Below are positions 11,278 through 22,486 of a stretch of DNA of 64,000 bases, in pieces; the first letter of the stretch is position 1; each line of letters begins with the position of its first letter. The stretch is from contig CM040118.1 in assembly GCA_022559845.1 (NCBI GenBank), positions 156,756,331 through 156,820,330 on the forward strand. The letters run 5' to 3'. A program made the translations under genes and the position numbers. A model generated the notes under the pieces. It was not told where the DNA came from. It did no database searches and saw only the letters and a program-made list of their open reading frames with translations. Source of the DNA: Amorphophallus konjac (Eukaryota > Streptophyta > Magnoliopsida > Alismatales > Araceae).

Positions 11278-12066
11278 TTATCTTGAAGAATAACATATTA
11301 CTTTTCCATTTTGCATGAGGACACACCCTAAGCCAATGCCAGATGCATCCGTATATACTTCGAATCCACCACCTTCCATCGGTAGTGCTAGAATAGGAGT
11401 TGTAGTAAGATGATTCTTAAGAGTTTGAAAACTCTTCTCACATTCCTTTGACCAGACAAAAGGATTTTCTATTCTCGTGAGTCTAGTTAAAAGAATTGCA
11501 ATCTTTGAGAAGTCCTTAATGAATATCTTATAATAACTAGAAAGCTTCTTACTTCTGATACAGTCGTTGGCCGGCTCCAATTTTTGACAGCTTCGACTTT
11601 AGAAGGATCCACCGTAATACCTTCTTTTAAAATAATGTGGCCTAGGAATGAAACTTCATTGAGCCAGAATTTGCATTTATTTAGCTTGGCATAGAGTTTA
11701 TGTTCTTTAAGTGTTTGGAAAATAATTTTCAAATGTTCTTCATGTTCCTCCTTTGTCTTGGAGTATATCAAGATATCATCAATGAAGACGATGATAAACT
11801 GGTCCAGATATGGCTGGAAGACACTGTTCATAAGTTGCATGAATGCTGCCGGGGCATTGTTAATCCGAATGGCATTACTACGAATTCATAGTGGCCATAA
11901 CGACTTCGAAAAGTCAATTTATAAATGTCTTATTCTTTAATTCTAAGCTGATGATAACCTGATCTGAGGTCAATTTTAGAGAAATATTCTGCTCCTGAAA
12001 GCTGATCGAAGAGCTCATCAATACGTGGCAACGGATACTTATTTTTAATTGTGAGTTGATTAAGTT
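11278..12066 (-). pseudogene. Reverse transcriptase, main part, and RNase H start (chromovirus)
   Basis: Overlapping frames encode the RT palm with VFIDDILIYSKTKEEHEEHL (active-site IDD intact), LGHIILKEGITVDPSKVEAV (connection) and then the tether and RNase H start with YTDASGIGLGCVLMQ. A frameshift near 11500 splits the two. The 5' edge at 12066 is where the Tat-like element interrupts the gene; the codons QLNQLT are the last before the junction and the missing N-terminal part lies at 21909-22340. Confidence 0.92.
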
Positions 12067-12071
12067 GCCGG

Positions 12072-13495
12072 TGTAGATCCTAATAAATCCACTCAAGGAA
12101 GAATTAAGAATATGAATAAATATGCATGAAATAGCACGAGGTGCTAAGGGGAATTTGTGATCGCCAGAGACACGAACGCCTCAAAAGTATAAGAATAATA
12201 AATAGGGAGGGATCGCGAAAAATACCTTTAAAGGTGCGGGGATGTGAGTGCTTTCCTTTCTCTTCAAATCGGCTGGCCGATGAAGAGAGTTCTTCAATTA
12301 ATTACCCTTGCAAACAAAAACAAACACCAACAAAGATATGGATTAGAAACATGGTGAGTGTAGCATCAAATCCATATATATAGATGAGCATGAAAACATG
12401 TGCAAGAACACACCTTAAGGGTGGTTGCCCTTAAACCCCTATGCAAAGAGGGTGTGGGGAGATATGATGAATGCATGAAAATATGAATAAAAATTAAGGG
12501 GAAAGAGTGCATGAGTTGCACTTATGGGAAGATCTCAATGATGGTTGAGAGGAAAATCAACATAATAATGATATATGCATGCATGAACGATGCAATGAAC
12601 AAAAGAAATAAAAATAAAAGAAGAAGCCTGCGCTTTGGCTTGAATCCTCGATGGGGAGAGAGTTCCTTCGTAAAAGGATGGACTTTGGATGCACAGGAAG
12701 TCTCCCTCCTTCAGCCAATTCGGACGCAGCACCACCTGTAAAAACAAAAGAAGAAGAAGAAGAGAAACTGAAGCAGAAGAATAAGAAGAAGAAAAATCGA
12801 AGGGGATCCCATCTAATTAACGGAGCCGCCGGCTCTATTAAATAGAACATATCAAATATAGGAGAAGATAAGAATGGCAAGATCCCTACGGAGGCAAGAC
12901 TCCAGTCCCCAATCAAGGAAGGTGTCTAACGAAGCAAGGACTCTTTAGGGAAAGGGCTGCGAAGACAGAAGATGAAACACGCCCTGGGTCAGGGCGTCAA
13001 TTCAAGAATTGACGACCTACCATAGGGCGTTAATTCAAAATACGACATGGCCAAGGGCGTCAACTCCCAGATCAATTTTGGAAATAAATATTTCTCTTAT
13101 TTGGAAATTCTAAAACACGCCTCCAGGAGAGGCGTCAATTGAAAAACGCCCCAAAGAAGGGCGTTAATTAACATTTTTCAAACATTTATTCTTTTTCGAA
13201 AATTGGATAATGCCAAGAATTGACGCCCTTTCCAGAGGTTGTCACTTCTTTAAAAGGCGCCCTAGGTCCGGTCGTGAAACAAAACGCGCCCTGGATCAAG
13301 GCGTGAATTCATAAAATCATAAAAATGGAGATAGATGCCAAAAAAATCCAAAAAAATAGGAAAAATAGGGGAAAATAGGGGAAATTCAAGAAAAGTGGGA
13401 AAAACCACTCAAATAAGCCGATTTGAGGGTCAAATGGGGCATCTCATGGCAATATGAAATATACTCAAAATAATATCAATTTTAGCGTGTCTACA
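12072..13495 (-). repeat. 3' LTR of Tat-like element
   Basis: This is nearly identical to 20481-21903. It contains a TATATATA at 12374-12381 (minus strand) and, at about 12980-13300, a series of ACGCCCTGG-N-AGGGCGT inverted repeats. Confidence 0.95.
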
Positions 13496-13508
13496 GCTGC
13501 CCCGCCTT
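13483..13508 (-). other. 3' LTR edge and polypurine tract of Tat-like element
   Basis: On the minus strand CCAAGGCGGGGCAGC abuts TGTAGACACGC. This purine-rich run is the expected plus-strand primer and fixes the element's orientation. Confidence 0.75.
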
Positions 13509-16236
13509 GGCGTCTGCTTTGCAAGGGAGCGTAGCAAACTGAAAAGTAGATGCCAAGGTGTGATGAGACACGCAATCAACATCACTTGATGAGAATCAAA
13601 TCAAAAGCACGAGATGAAGCAAATCTCGGGAAATTCAATGAAATCAACAATGTTTGGATAAAAGGGGGAGTGTGCACGCGGTGCACGAAGGAGATAAAAT
13701 AAATGATCAACTTCCAACGCGGTGGAAGTATCCCAGGTCACAAACCTGTAAGTTTCACCATTGGGGAGCGGTTACCAGCCAGTGGACGTGCTGCAGCCAA
13801 GGTGGATCAAAGGAAAGGATTGAAATAAGATGATAAAAATCCAAATAAGGAGCTTTCGAGAAAATGACCCAAAACAGCAACAAGGCGAACTGAGGACTCA
13901 ATCCGGCATGGAATATCTCATATTGAAGATTAAGATCAATTCAACCCTCAAAACAGCTTATCAGAATGATTTTTCAACAATTGTTTCAACTTCCTACATG
14001 AATGCATGCTGGGTTTAAAAGGAAAAATTAAATCAAATGAAAATATAAGATAATCAAGGATAATATTGCTAAGCTGCCAAGACTGGGTCAAGAAACCGAT
14101 TTCACGAGCTGATACTAAGCCGAAACCCGTTTATCCACGCACCAACTCATAAAAAGAAACCATCATCCCCAGTCTCGGACGGCTCAACGGCCTATCCGTA
14201 TGACTGAGATGCCTCTGGAACCGTCATCGTTTTTGATGAAGGGGAACTCAAATTCCAGATTTACCAAAGCCACAAGGTCCTTGATATAATCTAGTAGCAT
14301 ATGTAACATATAGTAAAATGCATACAGGAGATGGTGGTGCAATGAGCATGGGAACTGAGAACTGAGCTGCAAGCACCGTGGGGCTTGGATGATGATGCCC
14401 AGTCGGTGGGACCAAGAGCTTCTTATCCTGCGCTCAAAAATTCATCAGCCAAGATATAAAAGATAACAAGCAATGAATAAGGCATTCAAGCGTAGCAAGC
14501 ATAGCATGAATCAAAGCATCAATAGCATGTCACAATATAGTAACCATTATGAGTTGAATCATGATATCGCAAAGCATCATTGTTTGTTATTTTGTCATGA
14601 GGATGCCAACTTGGCTAATCAAGATTTGGAGTTGAATGATCAAGATCTGATAATGCCCATCGGCAGAATTGATCAAGAGAAATTAGTAGGAGTTGATTGA
14701 AAGATCTGGAGATGAATAATCAGAATGATAATCAGGAGATATAACCAAAATGATATAAGGAGGTGATAACCAAAAATGCCCAGCGTGGCATGTCATGAGA
14801 ATATCGGGAGAATCAATAGATTGATAGAAATGAGTGGAGATAGGACTCATCCCGTGCTCTTGGTCCTTGCAAAGCTGTTCCTGCAAAACACCATCAGAAA
14901 ATACAATGCAATTTTTATGGAGTTTTTTTTGAAATATGCAAATGTTTATGAATTTTGAAAAAGATATTCAAATTTTTATGAATTTTTGGAAAAATATGCA
15001 AATTTTTATGGGTTTTGAAAAATATTTCAATTTTGTTTGTGAATTTTTGGTAGAAATATCTGATTTTTTGTTTGATTTTTTGTTAGACATTGCTAAAGCA
15101 GCATCAAAGGGTGTCTTAAACCACTGGCTAGGGGTCCTCGTTTCTTCCCCTTTTGCTAAAAACTGCCCAAAGCTGGGCGTGCATTGAAGGGTGGCGCCCT
15201 ATAACCGACTGCCTTTGATCAACGGTACCCCTACCAAGGCCATACCTAAGAAACGTTCGGTCTTGGAGGGAGAAGAGAAGAATAACTTGGGATAAGCTTT
15301 ATGCAGGCTCGGAGATGTCGGTACTTGAATTCTTTCGAAGGTGTTCCCCCTCAAAGAGGTAGTCTGTTGCGCCGGGGCTTTATGCCTTTGATTTTTAGAC
15401 CCTTGACATGCATACGACCAGGGTTTTCCCTGCGGGGACTTTGCCACTCTTGTCATGCCATAATTCACAATCTTGCTTTTATCGAAATTCTGACTTGATT
15501 TTCATAATAGCCCTTTTGGCGAGATGTATATCATGAAATTCATATTTAGTTTGGGTCAAGACTGCCCCTATTTGAGACTCCTCTCGTATTGGGGATTACC
15601 AAGGTTGGTCATCTCATCCGTCAACCTCTTGCCGCTGCACGTGGCCGAGTAAAGAAGAGAAAAGACTTTCAGATATACTCATGGCATGGCCAAGGTAGCA
15701 ATTGTGTTTAACCAAAGGAGCCGGCTAAGGACGTCGTGAAGTGTGTGAGGTGCCCGGCTGAGGGTTGATCTTAACAAGCAGGGAGAGAATGTTGAATTCC
15801 CAGCGCGGGGTTCTTATTAACCAAGGTGCTGCATAAGCAAGCCTAAAGACTCTTTTTAACAATGATTTAATTTAACAAAAGCCTAAGATAAAGATCTAAA
15901 ACACCACTCTTAATCTTGTTAGGAAGCACTTCATTTTGAAAATCATGCGTGAAGTAATGAGGTAATGATATCATATAAATGCATACTTACGCCAATATGT
16001 TACCTTGCAACCTTTGTTAAAGCAGCTGCCGCGAGAGGTTGATCATCATGGGATAGTCCTCTTAGGCAGATAAAGGATTGGAAGCAAAGGATTGAAAGTG
16101 GCTTAACAAGAAGGAGTGGTGCCAAGACCAGACTCAGACGAATAAGGAAAAAAGGAAAAGAGGCGAGGGCTAGAACTCCCTCACTAAGGCGTGGAGACCC
16201 TGATCACATGGAACAGTCTACAGAAGGAGAGTAGAA
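13509..16236. other. Tat-like element interior, no gene recognised
   Basis: About 2.7 kb downstream (sense) of the long ORF. Short frames such as 15199-15468 (minus) show no domain I recognise. There is an A/T-rich stretch with ATTTTTATGAATTTTGAAAA repeats at 14920-15060. The position corresponds to where pol would sit in an autonomous relative; it seems to have been replaced or eroded. Confidence 0.6.
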
Positions 16237-19146
16237 TTAGAAGGAGGAATGAGGACTAAAGCCTCGAAAGCAATGGGAGAATGGGCAGATGCCCAAGGCA
16301 GTGGATGTGGAAGAAGTTGGGTCGGACCCAGAATCAGGAGGAATTAGAAGAAGAAATTGGTAGATAGAAAGAGGCGGATCCGGAGGGTCCGGAGGCAGAG
16401 GAGAATCATGAGAGGAAAAATCCGAAGGCTCCGGAGGGATGACAAAAGAAGGGACGCGATGCCCTGAGAAGAAATCTGAAAAAGAGTGATGAAAAAGGAA
16501 GAAGAGAACGAAGGAGGTGATGTCTTGGAAGAATAGAAAGATGAACTGGAAGAAAGATGGATGGTCCGGAGGTTCCGTAGGGAGAAAATGGAAAGGGGCG
16601 CGATGCCCGAGAGATAAGTCTGGAGGTTCCGGAGGAATGAAATCAGGAAGGAGAAGGTGGAAAGGGGCGTCGTGCCCGAGGGAAAAGTCCGGAGGTTCCG
16701 GAGGAAGCAAATAAAAAAGGTGGAGAGGGGCGTAGTGCCCAAAGGGAAAGTCCGGAGGTTTCGGAGGAAGCAAATCAAGAAGGAGAAGATGGAAAGGGGC
16801 GTCGTGCCCGAGGGGAAAGTCCGGAGGTTCCGGAGGAAGAAAATGCCGAGGGACGCGATGCCCTGGGAAGAAGGGAGAGAAATCTGGGAGATGAAAAGGT
16901 TGGAAAGGGGCGCGATGCCCGAGTAATGAAGATGAATATGAATAAGATGGGAAATGCGGAGGATCCGGGGGTGCCGGAAGGCGGGGAAGATACAGGTTTG
17001 GAAATTCGGGAATCAGGAGGTGCAATTGTATGCAAATGTAATGCAATGAATAGAATGAATGGATGAAAGAAAAATGCATGAGATGCAAAGAATATGAGGA
17101 ATATGAAGGGCGAGAGGGCGAGATCCTCCTCTTTCCCCTTGGAGTGGTCCATGAAGAGAATGTGATGGATAAAAACATGGATGGAGTGGATAAAGGAGTG
17201 GAAGGCCCCTTAGTGTCAAAATAACTGCCCCTCCACGGCAGTGAAAGAGTATAGCCAACTGGCTTAATGGACAAAGCATAAGCCCATGATGAAGCTTCAA
17301 TGGTAAATAACAACTCCCTTGGAAGGTGAAAAGTAATAGCGGGAGGGATTGGGAAAGTTAGGCTTGAAAGCATCATGTTGCCAAGGAGTTCAAGATTTGG
17401 AAATTGGAACAAAGGGTGCCCTGCCCGGCCCTTACGCAGCATCAATGCTTGGCGTGGTGGCGACTTGGCCTCTTCAATCATGCTTGGCACAATGATCCGG
17501 ATTGGCATCCGGCAAATAAATTCTTGGGTCTTGAACATCACGGCCATGGCCAAATCTGTCTTGCCCGGCTCTTGATCATCTTCGGCACATATACTTGCAG
17601 AAGCACCCACATTCCGAGTAGTAGAAGGAGGTGAAGCGGAGGCGGAAGGCTTTGTGAGTGGTGGAGGTATAATGGAAAGTGTTGGCGTAAGTGGAGGCGG
17701 AGGTTCAAACACATCGAGTTTCTCCCTTTGCTTGCAAGCGGTCGGGGTTAGCTCGAGTGCAAAAAGTGGTGGATCCTGCTCAGGATTAACCATAGGTAAG
17801 GGTGAAGGGTTAAGTGGGGGAGTAGGTAAGGTGGGTTGAGGCGGTGATAATGGGATAACGGGAGGTTGAATTAGGGACAGTTCAATGGTAGGCTCGGTGA
17901 AGGCTAAAGGCTCAATATGTAGACGTTTTATAGTGGAAGGCTCGGGGGAGGCTGGTGTTGTGAAGATTGATGGCATAGTGGATGGAGGTGTAATTAGTGG
18001 AGGTTTAATGGGTGATGGTTTAATTGGGGGAGGTTTGGTGTGGAGAAAACGCCGAACAGGGCGAGCGGTGTTAGGAGTGAGAGTAGACTCAAAATGCGCC
18101 GGCGTGGGTGATTGGAGTATCGACCCATCGTCGTAACACCAAGAGGTTTCGGAAATAGGGGTTGAATTAGGAGTGGTTTCCTCCTGAGCAGGGGGTTCAT
18201 CGAATGAAAATGGGGAAAGCGGAAAGTTAAGGAAACTCGGAAGGGGTGCCTGCGGAGCTTCATCATCATCGTATACTGCCTCGGATTCTTCGAATGTCGG
18301 CTCTTGCTCACTTGAACCGCCGACGCCGTAATCATCCCTCCTATCTTTCCATTCTCTCTCCATCTTTGTAATCTCGTCCAAAGCGGCATGGAGAGGATTG
18401 ACTATAGTAGGAGGAGCCGTGACCCTCTTTATTTGTTCCTCCATCAAAGTAATCTTATCAAGCAGAGATTGTTGGAGGGGTGTGACTTGAACAACCGAGG
18501 GCTGGCAGGGCCTTGAAGGAGGAGGGGCCGCATAAAAAGGCCGTGGAGGGGAGTTGACGGGATGACCCGTAAAAGAACCCGGATGGACCGGATTGCAAGG
18601 AGTAAATGGGCCTCGGGGCCGTGATGGAGGAGGAATAGAAGGAGGCGGGTGTCGGACCACCCGAGGAGGAGTGTGAATAGAAGGAGATGGGTAATGGGCT
18701 ACCCGATTAGGAACATGAGTGGAAGAGGGAAGTGGGTGATGGGCCACCAGTGGATGGTCGTGAATAGAAGAGGGAGGTGGGTGATGGGCCACCCGATTAG
18801 GATTGGAAGGGGGAGATGAAGGAGATGCACCCTCAATAGCGGCCTTAAGGGCTTGGATCTGTTGAGGGGTGAGATGATCTAATGCATGCAAAATTTGGGA
18901 GACCTTCTCATCATTGGGACGAGGCGGTCCCGTAGGAGTAGTGGCTTGAAATTGAGTAAGGGGACCATGAGGATGGACATTGCCCATGGGTTGGGCATGA
19001 CCATAAGAATGAGGACGTGGTCCCTTGAAAGTATGGTGAGAATGATGAACATGTTGAATTTGAGGGGAATAAGATGTGCTAGGTTGATCACCCTCATGAA
19101 CATTAATTGAATTGAACATGTTATTTTGTCTATCAAAGTAAGCCAT
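16237..19146 (-). CDS. 969-aa proline-rich ORF of Tat-like element, function unknown
   Basis: A single uninterrupted frame of 969 codons starts at the ATG at 19146, about 1.3 kb downstream of the 5' LTR. I do not recognise the protein. Visible parts: a His-rich N-terminus (HVHHSHHTFKGPRPHSYGH); a predicted helix ILHALDHLTPQQIQALKAAI near residue 88; proline tracts with repeated RVAHHPPPSS-type units (about 115-180); an acidic stretch near 285; a non-repetitive middle (KTDLAMAVMFKTQEF, about 535-560); a Ser/Leu-rich part; and a C-terminal array of PPEPPDFPLGHDAPFHLL units (about 745-880). No CCHC knuckle, protease or RT is seen. The C-terminal repeats differ in length only by whole codons. It could be a gag-like or extra ORF; the C-terminal third may be non-coding sequence that happens to be open. 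Confidence 0.6.
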   Translation of the reverse strand: MAYFDRQNNMFNSINVHEGDQPSTSYSPQIQHVHHSHHTFKGPRPHSYGHAQPMGNVHPHGPLTQFQATTPTGPPRPNDEKVSQILHALDHLTPQQIQALKAAIEGASPSSPPSNPNRVAHHPPPSSIHDHPLVAHHPLPSSTHVPNRVAHYPSPSIHTPPRVVRHPPPSIPPPSRPRGPFTPCNPVHPGSFTGHPVNSPPRPFYAAPPPSRPCQPSVVQVTPLQQSLLDKITLMEEQIKRVTAPPTIVNPLHAALDEITKMEREWKDRRDDYGVGGSSEQEPTFEESEAVYDDDEAPQAPLPSFLNFPLSPFSFDEPPAQEETTPNSTPISETSWCYDDGSILQSPTPAHFESTLTPNTARPVRRFLHTKPPPIKPSPIKPPLITPPSTMPSIFTTPASPEPSTIKRLHIEPLAFTEPTIELSLIQPPVIPLSPPQPTLPTPPLNPSPLPMVNPEQDPPLFALELTPTACKQREKLDVFEPPPPLTPTLSIIPPPLTKPSASASPPSTTRNVGASASICAEDDQEPGKTDLAMAVMFKTQEFICRMPIRIIVPSMIEEAKSPPRQALMLRKGRAGHPLFQFPNLELLGNMMLSSLTFPIPPAITFHLPRELLFTIEASSWAYALSIKPVGYTLSLPWRGSYFDTKGPSTPLSTPSMFLSITFSSWTTPRGKRRISPSRPSYSSYSLHLMHFSFIHSFYSLHYICIQLHLLIPEFPNLYLPRLPAPPDPPHFPSYSYSSSLLGHRAPFQPFHLPDFSPFFPGHRVPRHFLPPEPPDFPLGHDAPFHLLLLDLLPPKPPDFPFGHYAPLHLFYLLPPEPPDFSLGHDAPFHLLLPDFIPPEPPDLSLGHRAPFHFLPTEPPDHPSFFQFIFLFFQDITSFVLFFLFHHSFSDFFSGHRVPSFVIPPEPSDFSSHDSPLPPDPPDPPLSIYQFLLLIPPDSGSDPTSSTSTALGICPFSHCFRGFSPHSSF
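16410..16925 (-). repeat. In-frame 57-69-bp repeats inside the long ORF
   Basis: GGTTCCGG-centred units followed by GGGGCG-N-TGCCCGAG start near 16564, 16621, 16688, 16751 and 16820. The corresponding peptide units are about 19-23 residues, so length changes appear to be whole codons. Confidence 0.75.
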
Positions 19147-19364
19147 TCAAGCAATTTAGTGTGCAAACAATTTGCAAAGAAACACACAAGTTGTGATGGT
19201 TACCTTGATTTCTTATTTTTGAACCTTGGTGAATTAATGAATTTATACAAATTGATATGATTCAAACAAGGGGAGGAACCTAGTTTCAAATATGATTTAA
19301 CTCCAATGCCAACTAGGAACACTCTCTCACCACGTATAGGCCAACTAATTTGGGACTTCAAAGG

Positions 19365-19420
19365 GTACAACCTGCCCGGCGTCCGTGAGGGAATCCACGG
19401 GTGCGGGGACTTATGGAGGC
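19365..19420 (-). other. Conserved leader stem-loop, copy in Tat-like element
   Basis: Sense (minus) sequence GCCTCCATAAGTCCCCGCAC leads into a perfect stem CCGTG / CACGG around loop GATTCCCT, then GACGCCGGGCAGGTTGTACC. It lies about 1.36 kb downstream of the TATA at 20784, in the untranslated leader and not in the LTR. Confidence 0.8.
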
Positions 19421-20459
19421 TTGGAAAAGGGATCTCCGGTCCAAAGAGACGGAATGCTCAATGGAGGGTCGTCCCGATTCCAAGAGGGGGTGTGGAATCC
19501 TAGTGAGGAGAGAAGAGGTCTCCCAAACCAATGCAAATAAATGAATGAAATGCAATATGTGCAAGGGAATATGCAAATCACCAATAGAGCCAAATAACCA
19601 ATATAAATCAAAGACGCATGAATAAGCGGAGGCTCTGTGAAATCACAGGAAAGAGACGACCTGTGGAAGGTCGCTACTAATAAAAACGCGTCCTGGTGTG
19701 AGGCGCTACCTGAGGAAAGGACGCCTCACAGAGAGGCGTCAAATCTAAAACACGCCCTGGGGCAGGGCGTTAACTCTCAGAGGTGCGCACGGCCGAGAAA
19801 AAGAAACGCCTTGATGTGAGGCGTTACCAAATAACAAGACGCCCTGGAGAGGGGCGCTATCCAGAAAAGAAATGATAGGGTCACTGTCGTGAATCACTGT
19901 GAGGGCCCACACAGGCAAGGTAAAAATACGCCCTGGTAAGGGGCGCTACAAATCAAATGGACGCCTCTGGTCGAGGGCGTCAACTCTCAGGGGTACGCAC
20001 GACGGAATGAATAAATCGCCTTAGTGTGAGGCGTTACAATATAAAAAGGTGCCCTGGAGAAGGGCGTGAATTCACAGATAAGCAGGGTATGATAGAAGAC
20101 GTCCTGTCAGAAGGCGTTAGACATGCATAAAACGCCCTGGGTGAGGGCGTGAAATTAAAAAGCGCCTCTGACAGAGGCGTTAATTCCCAGAAAGACCCCA
20201 CGGCCAGCAATATCAAACACTCACAGTCACAGGGCAATCAATAAAATGCAGCAGAGTATAACATGCTCATCAAAAATTTTGTATAAGTGGAATTTTCAAA
20301 AAAGAAAATCTAACAAGCTGACAGATCACTTGGGGAGAGTGCAAAGCACAATGGAGGGTGCCCGAGGGGCACAAAGGAGGGCTACCGTGAGTACCAAAGG
20401 GAAAGGGCACGCGAGGGTGCCAAAGGGGAAAGGGGTAATAAAAAGGAAGAACACAAAGG

Positions 20460-20480
20460 GTCCCACCGTGATCGCCAATT
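20460..20480 (-). other. Primer-binding-site-like sequence (Tat-like)
   Basis: On the minus strand the LTR is followed by AAT and then TGGCGATCACGGTGGGACC. The TGGCG-N-GGGA form matches tRNA-derived primer sites of Tat/Ogre elements in general shape; I cannot say which tRNA without comparison. Confidence 0.55.
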
Positions 20481-21903
20481 TGTAGATCCTAATAAATCCA
20501 CTTAAGGAAGAATTAAGAATATGAATAAATATGCATGAAATAGCACGAGGTGCTAAGGGGAATTTGTGATCGCCAGAGACGCGAACGCCTCAAAAGTATA
20601 AGAATAATAAATAGGGAGGGATCGCGAAAAATACCTTTAAAGGTGCGGGGATGTGAGTGCTTTCCTTTCTCTTCAAATCGGCTGGCCGATGAAGAGAGTT
20701 CTTCAATTAATTACCCTTGCAAATAAAAATAAACACCAACAAAGATATGGATTAGAAACATGGTGAGTGTAGCATCAAATCCATATATATAGATGAGCAT
20801 GAAAACATGTGCAAGAACACACCTTAAGGGTGGTTGCCCTTAAACCCCTATGCAAAGAGGGTGTGGGGAGATATGATGAATGCATGAAAATATGAATAAA
20901 AATTAAGGGGAAAGAGTGCATGAGTTGCACTTATGGGAAGATCTCAATGATGGTTGAGAGGAAAATCAACATAATAATGATATATGCATGCATGAACGAT
21001 GCAATGAACAAAAGAAATAAAAATAAAAGAAGAAGCCTGCGCTTTGGCTTGAATCCTCGATGGGGAGAGAGTTCCTTCGTAAAAGGATGGACTTTGGATG
21101 CACAGGAAGTCTCCCTCCTTCAGCCAATTCGGACGCAGCACCACCTGTAAAAACAAAAGAAGAAGAAGAAGAGAAACTGAAGCAGAAGAATAAGAAGAAA
21201 AAAAATCGAAGGGGATCCCATCTAATTAACAGAGCCGCCGGCTCTATTAAATAGAACAGATCAAATATAGGAGAAGCTAAGAATGGCAAGAGCTCTACGG
21301 AGGCAAGACTCCAGTCCCCAATCAAGGAAGGTGTCTAACGAAGCAAGGACTCTCTGGGGAAAGGGCTGCGAAGACAGAAGATGAAACACGCCCTGGGTCA
21401 GGGCGTCAATTCAAGAATTGACGACCTACCATAGGGCGTTAATTCAAAACACGACCTGGCCAAGGGCGTCAACTCCCAGATCAATTTTGGAAATAAATAT
21501 TTCTCTTATTTGGAAATTCTAAAACACGCCTCCAGGAGAGGCGTCAATTGAAAAACGCCCCAAAGAAGGGCGTTAATTAACATTTTTCAAACATTTATTC
21601 TTTTTCAAAAATTAGATAATGCCAGGAATTGACGCCCTTTCCAGAGGTCGTCACTTCTTTAAAAGGCGCCCTAGGTCCGGTCGTGAAACAAAACGCGCCC
21701 TGGATCAAGGCGTGAATTCATAAAATCATAAAAATGGAGATAGATGCCAAAAAAATCCAAAAAAATAGAAAAAATAGGAAAAATAGGGGAAATTCAAGAA
21801 AAGTGGGAAAAACCACTCAAATAAGCCGATTTGAGGGTCAAATGGGGCATCTCATGGCAATATGAAATATACTCAAAATAATGTCAATTTTAGCGTGTCT
21901 ACA
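20481..21903 (-). repeat. 5' LTR of Tat-like element
   Basis: This is the partner of 12072-13495. A TATATATA at 20784-20791 (minus strand) is the likely promoter. ACGCCCTGG-N-AGGGCGT hairpins occur at about 21388-21715, upstream of it. Confidence 0.95.
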
Positions 21904-21908
21904 GCCGG

Positions 21909-22345
21909 TAATCGATGCATAGCCTAAGAGAACCATCTTTTTTCAAGACAAATAGAACCGGCGCACCCCAAGGGGATGTGCTAGGTCTGATGAAGCATTT
22001 GTCTAGTAATTCCTGCTACTGTCTTTTTAATTCCTTGAGTTCTGTGGGGGACATCTTGTAAGGGGCTATAGAAACAGGTGCTACTCCTGGGATGAGTTCA
22101 ATAGTGAAGTTCACTTCCCTCTCAGGTGGTAAACTGGGTAATTCGGATGGAAACACGTATGTGAACTCATTTACAATAGGAATATCCGCTAAGATAATCT
22201 CCTTGCATTCGGTAATAATGACAGAAGCAAGAAAAGCTTCACATCCTTGCGAGATAAGTTTGCAAGCGTGAAGAGAAGATACGATAGTAGGATGCTTCTT
22301 GTACTTAATGCCAAGGAAGGAAAATCAATCTTAAAGCTAATTAAC
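21909..22345 (-). pseudogene. Chromovirus pol: protease-RT linker and RT N-terminus
   Basis: Minus-strand translation gives ELPSLPPEREVNFTIELIPG, the linker found before the RT of plant gypsy elements, then [16 protein letters not shown] of the RT fingers, ending at the nested element. A TAG stop interrupts it near 22020 (LKELKRQ-stop). The segment is the 5' continuation of 11278-12066. Upstream protease residues with the DSG active site are missing. Confidence 0.88.
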
Positions 22346-22474
22346 TATCTTATCCCGGGCTCTACCCAATTCTCACATGGGTGTGGAAATTTATTCCTTA
22401 GTTCATAGGTAGGGGTCCTTAAACCTTGGACTTATCCTATGTCATAACTCTTCTCCCTAAGTCCTGAGACTTAG
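22346..22474 (-). other. Chromovirus leader remnant; gag deleted
   Basis: Only about 130 bases separate the primer site from the protease-RT linker. An intact chromovirus would have gag and protease here (well over 1 kb), so a large internal deletion has removed them. No direct repeat at the junction was obvious. Confidence 0.75.
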
Positions 22475-22486
22475 GCTCTGATACCA
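22475..22486 (-). other. Primer binding site, tRNA-iMet type
   Basis: Minus-strand TGGTATCAGAGC, seven bases inside the 5' LTR, is the standard primer site complementary to initiator tRNA-Met. Confidence 0.95.

Larger units (their letters stand above)
19147..20480 (-). other. 5' leader of Tat-like element with hairpin array
   Basis: No gene is seen. It contains the conserved stem-loop (19365-19420) and, between about 19680 and 20190, a dense array of short inverted repeats such as GACGCCT/AGGCGTC (19720-19726 with 19734-19740) and ACGCCCT/AGGGCGT (19752-19758 with 19764-19770). The same kind of repeats occurs in the element's LTRs. Confidence 0.8.
12072..21903 (-). mobile_element. Tat/Ogre-like LTR element without pol
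   Basis: LTRs at 12072-13495 and 20481-21903 (1424 and 1423 bp) differ at about 20 positions by eye, so it is the youngest full element here. The target duplication GCCGG sits at 12067-12071 and 21904-21908, and the interrupted chromovirus RT reading frame continues exactly across it. Orientation is minus: the primer-site-like sequence follows the right LTR, and AAGGCGGGGCAGC precedes TGTAGACACG of the left LTR. The interior (about 7 kb) has one long ORF and no RT, integrase or protease, so it must be mobilised in trans. Assignment to Tat/Ogre rests on terminal sequences and is an inference. Confidence 0.88.

Noticed and set aside
12511..12916. Open frames duplicated exactly at 20920-21325
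   Set aside because: They lie in the two LTRs of the Tat-like element, so duplication is automatic; the frames overlap on both strands and have low-complexity Lys/Glu or Phe runs.
19365..19420. Leader stem-loop considered as a 5S rRNA-derived or tRNA T-arm piece
   Set aside because: GGATTCCC recalls both, but neither the 5S internal promoter nor a full T-arm with its invariant loop can be found around it.
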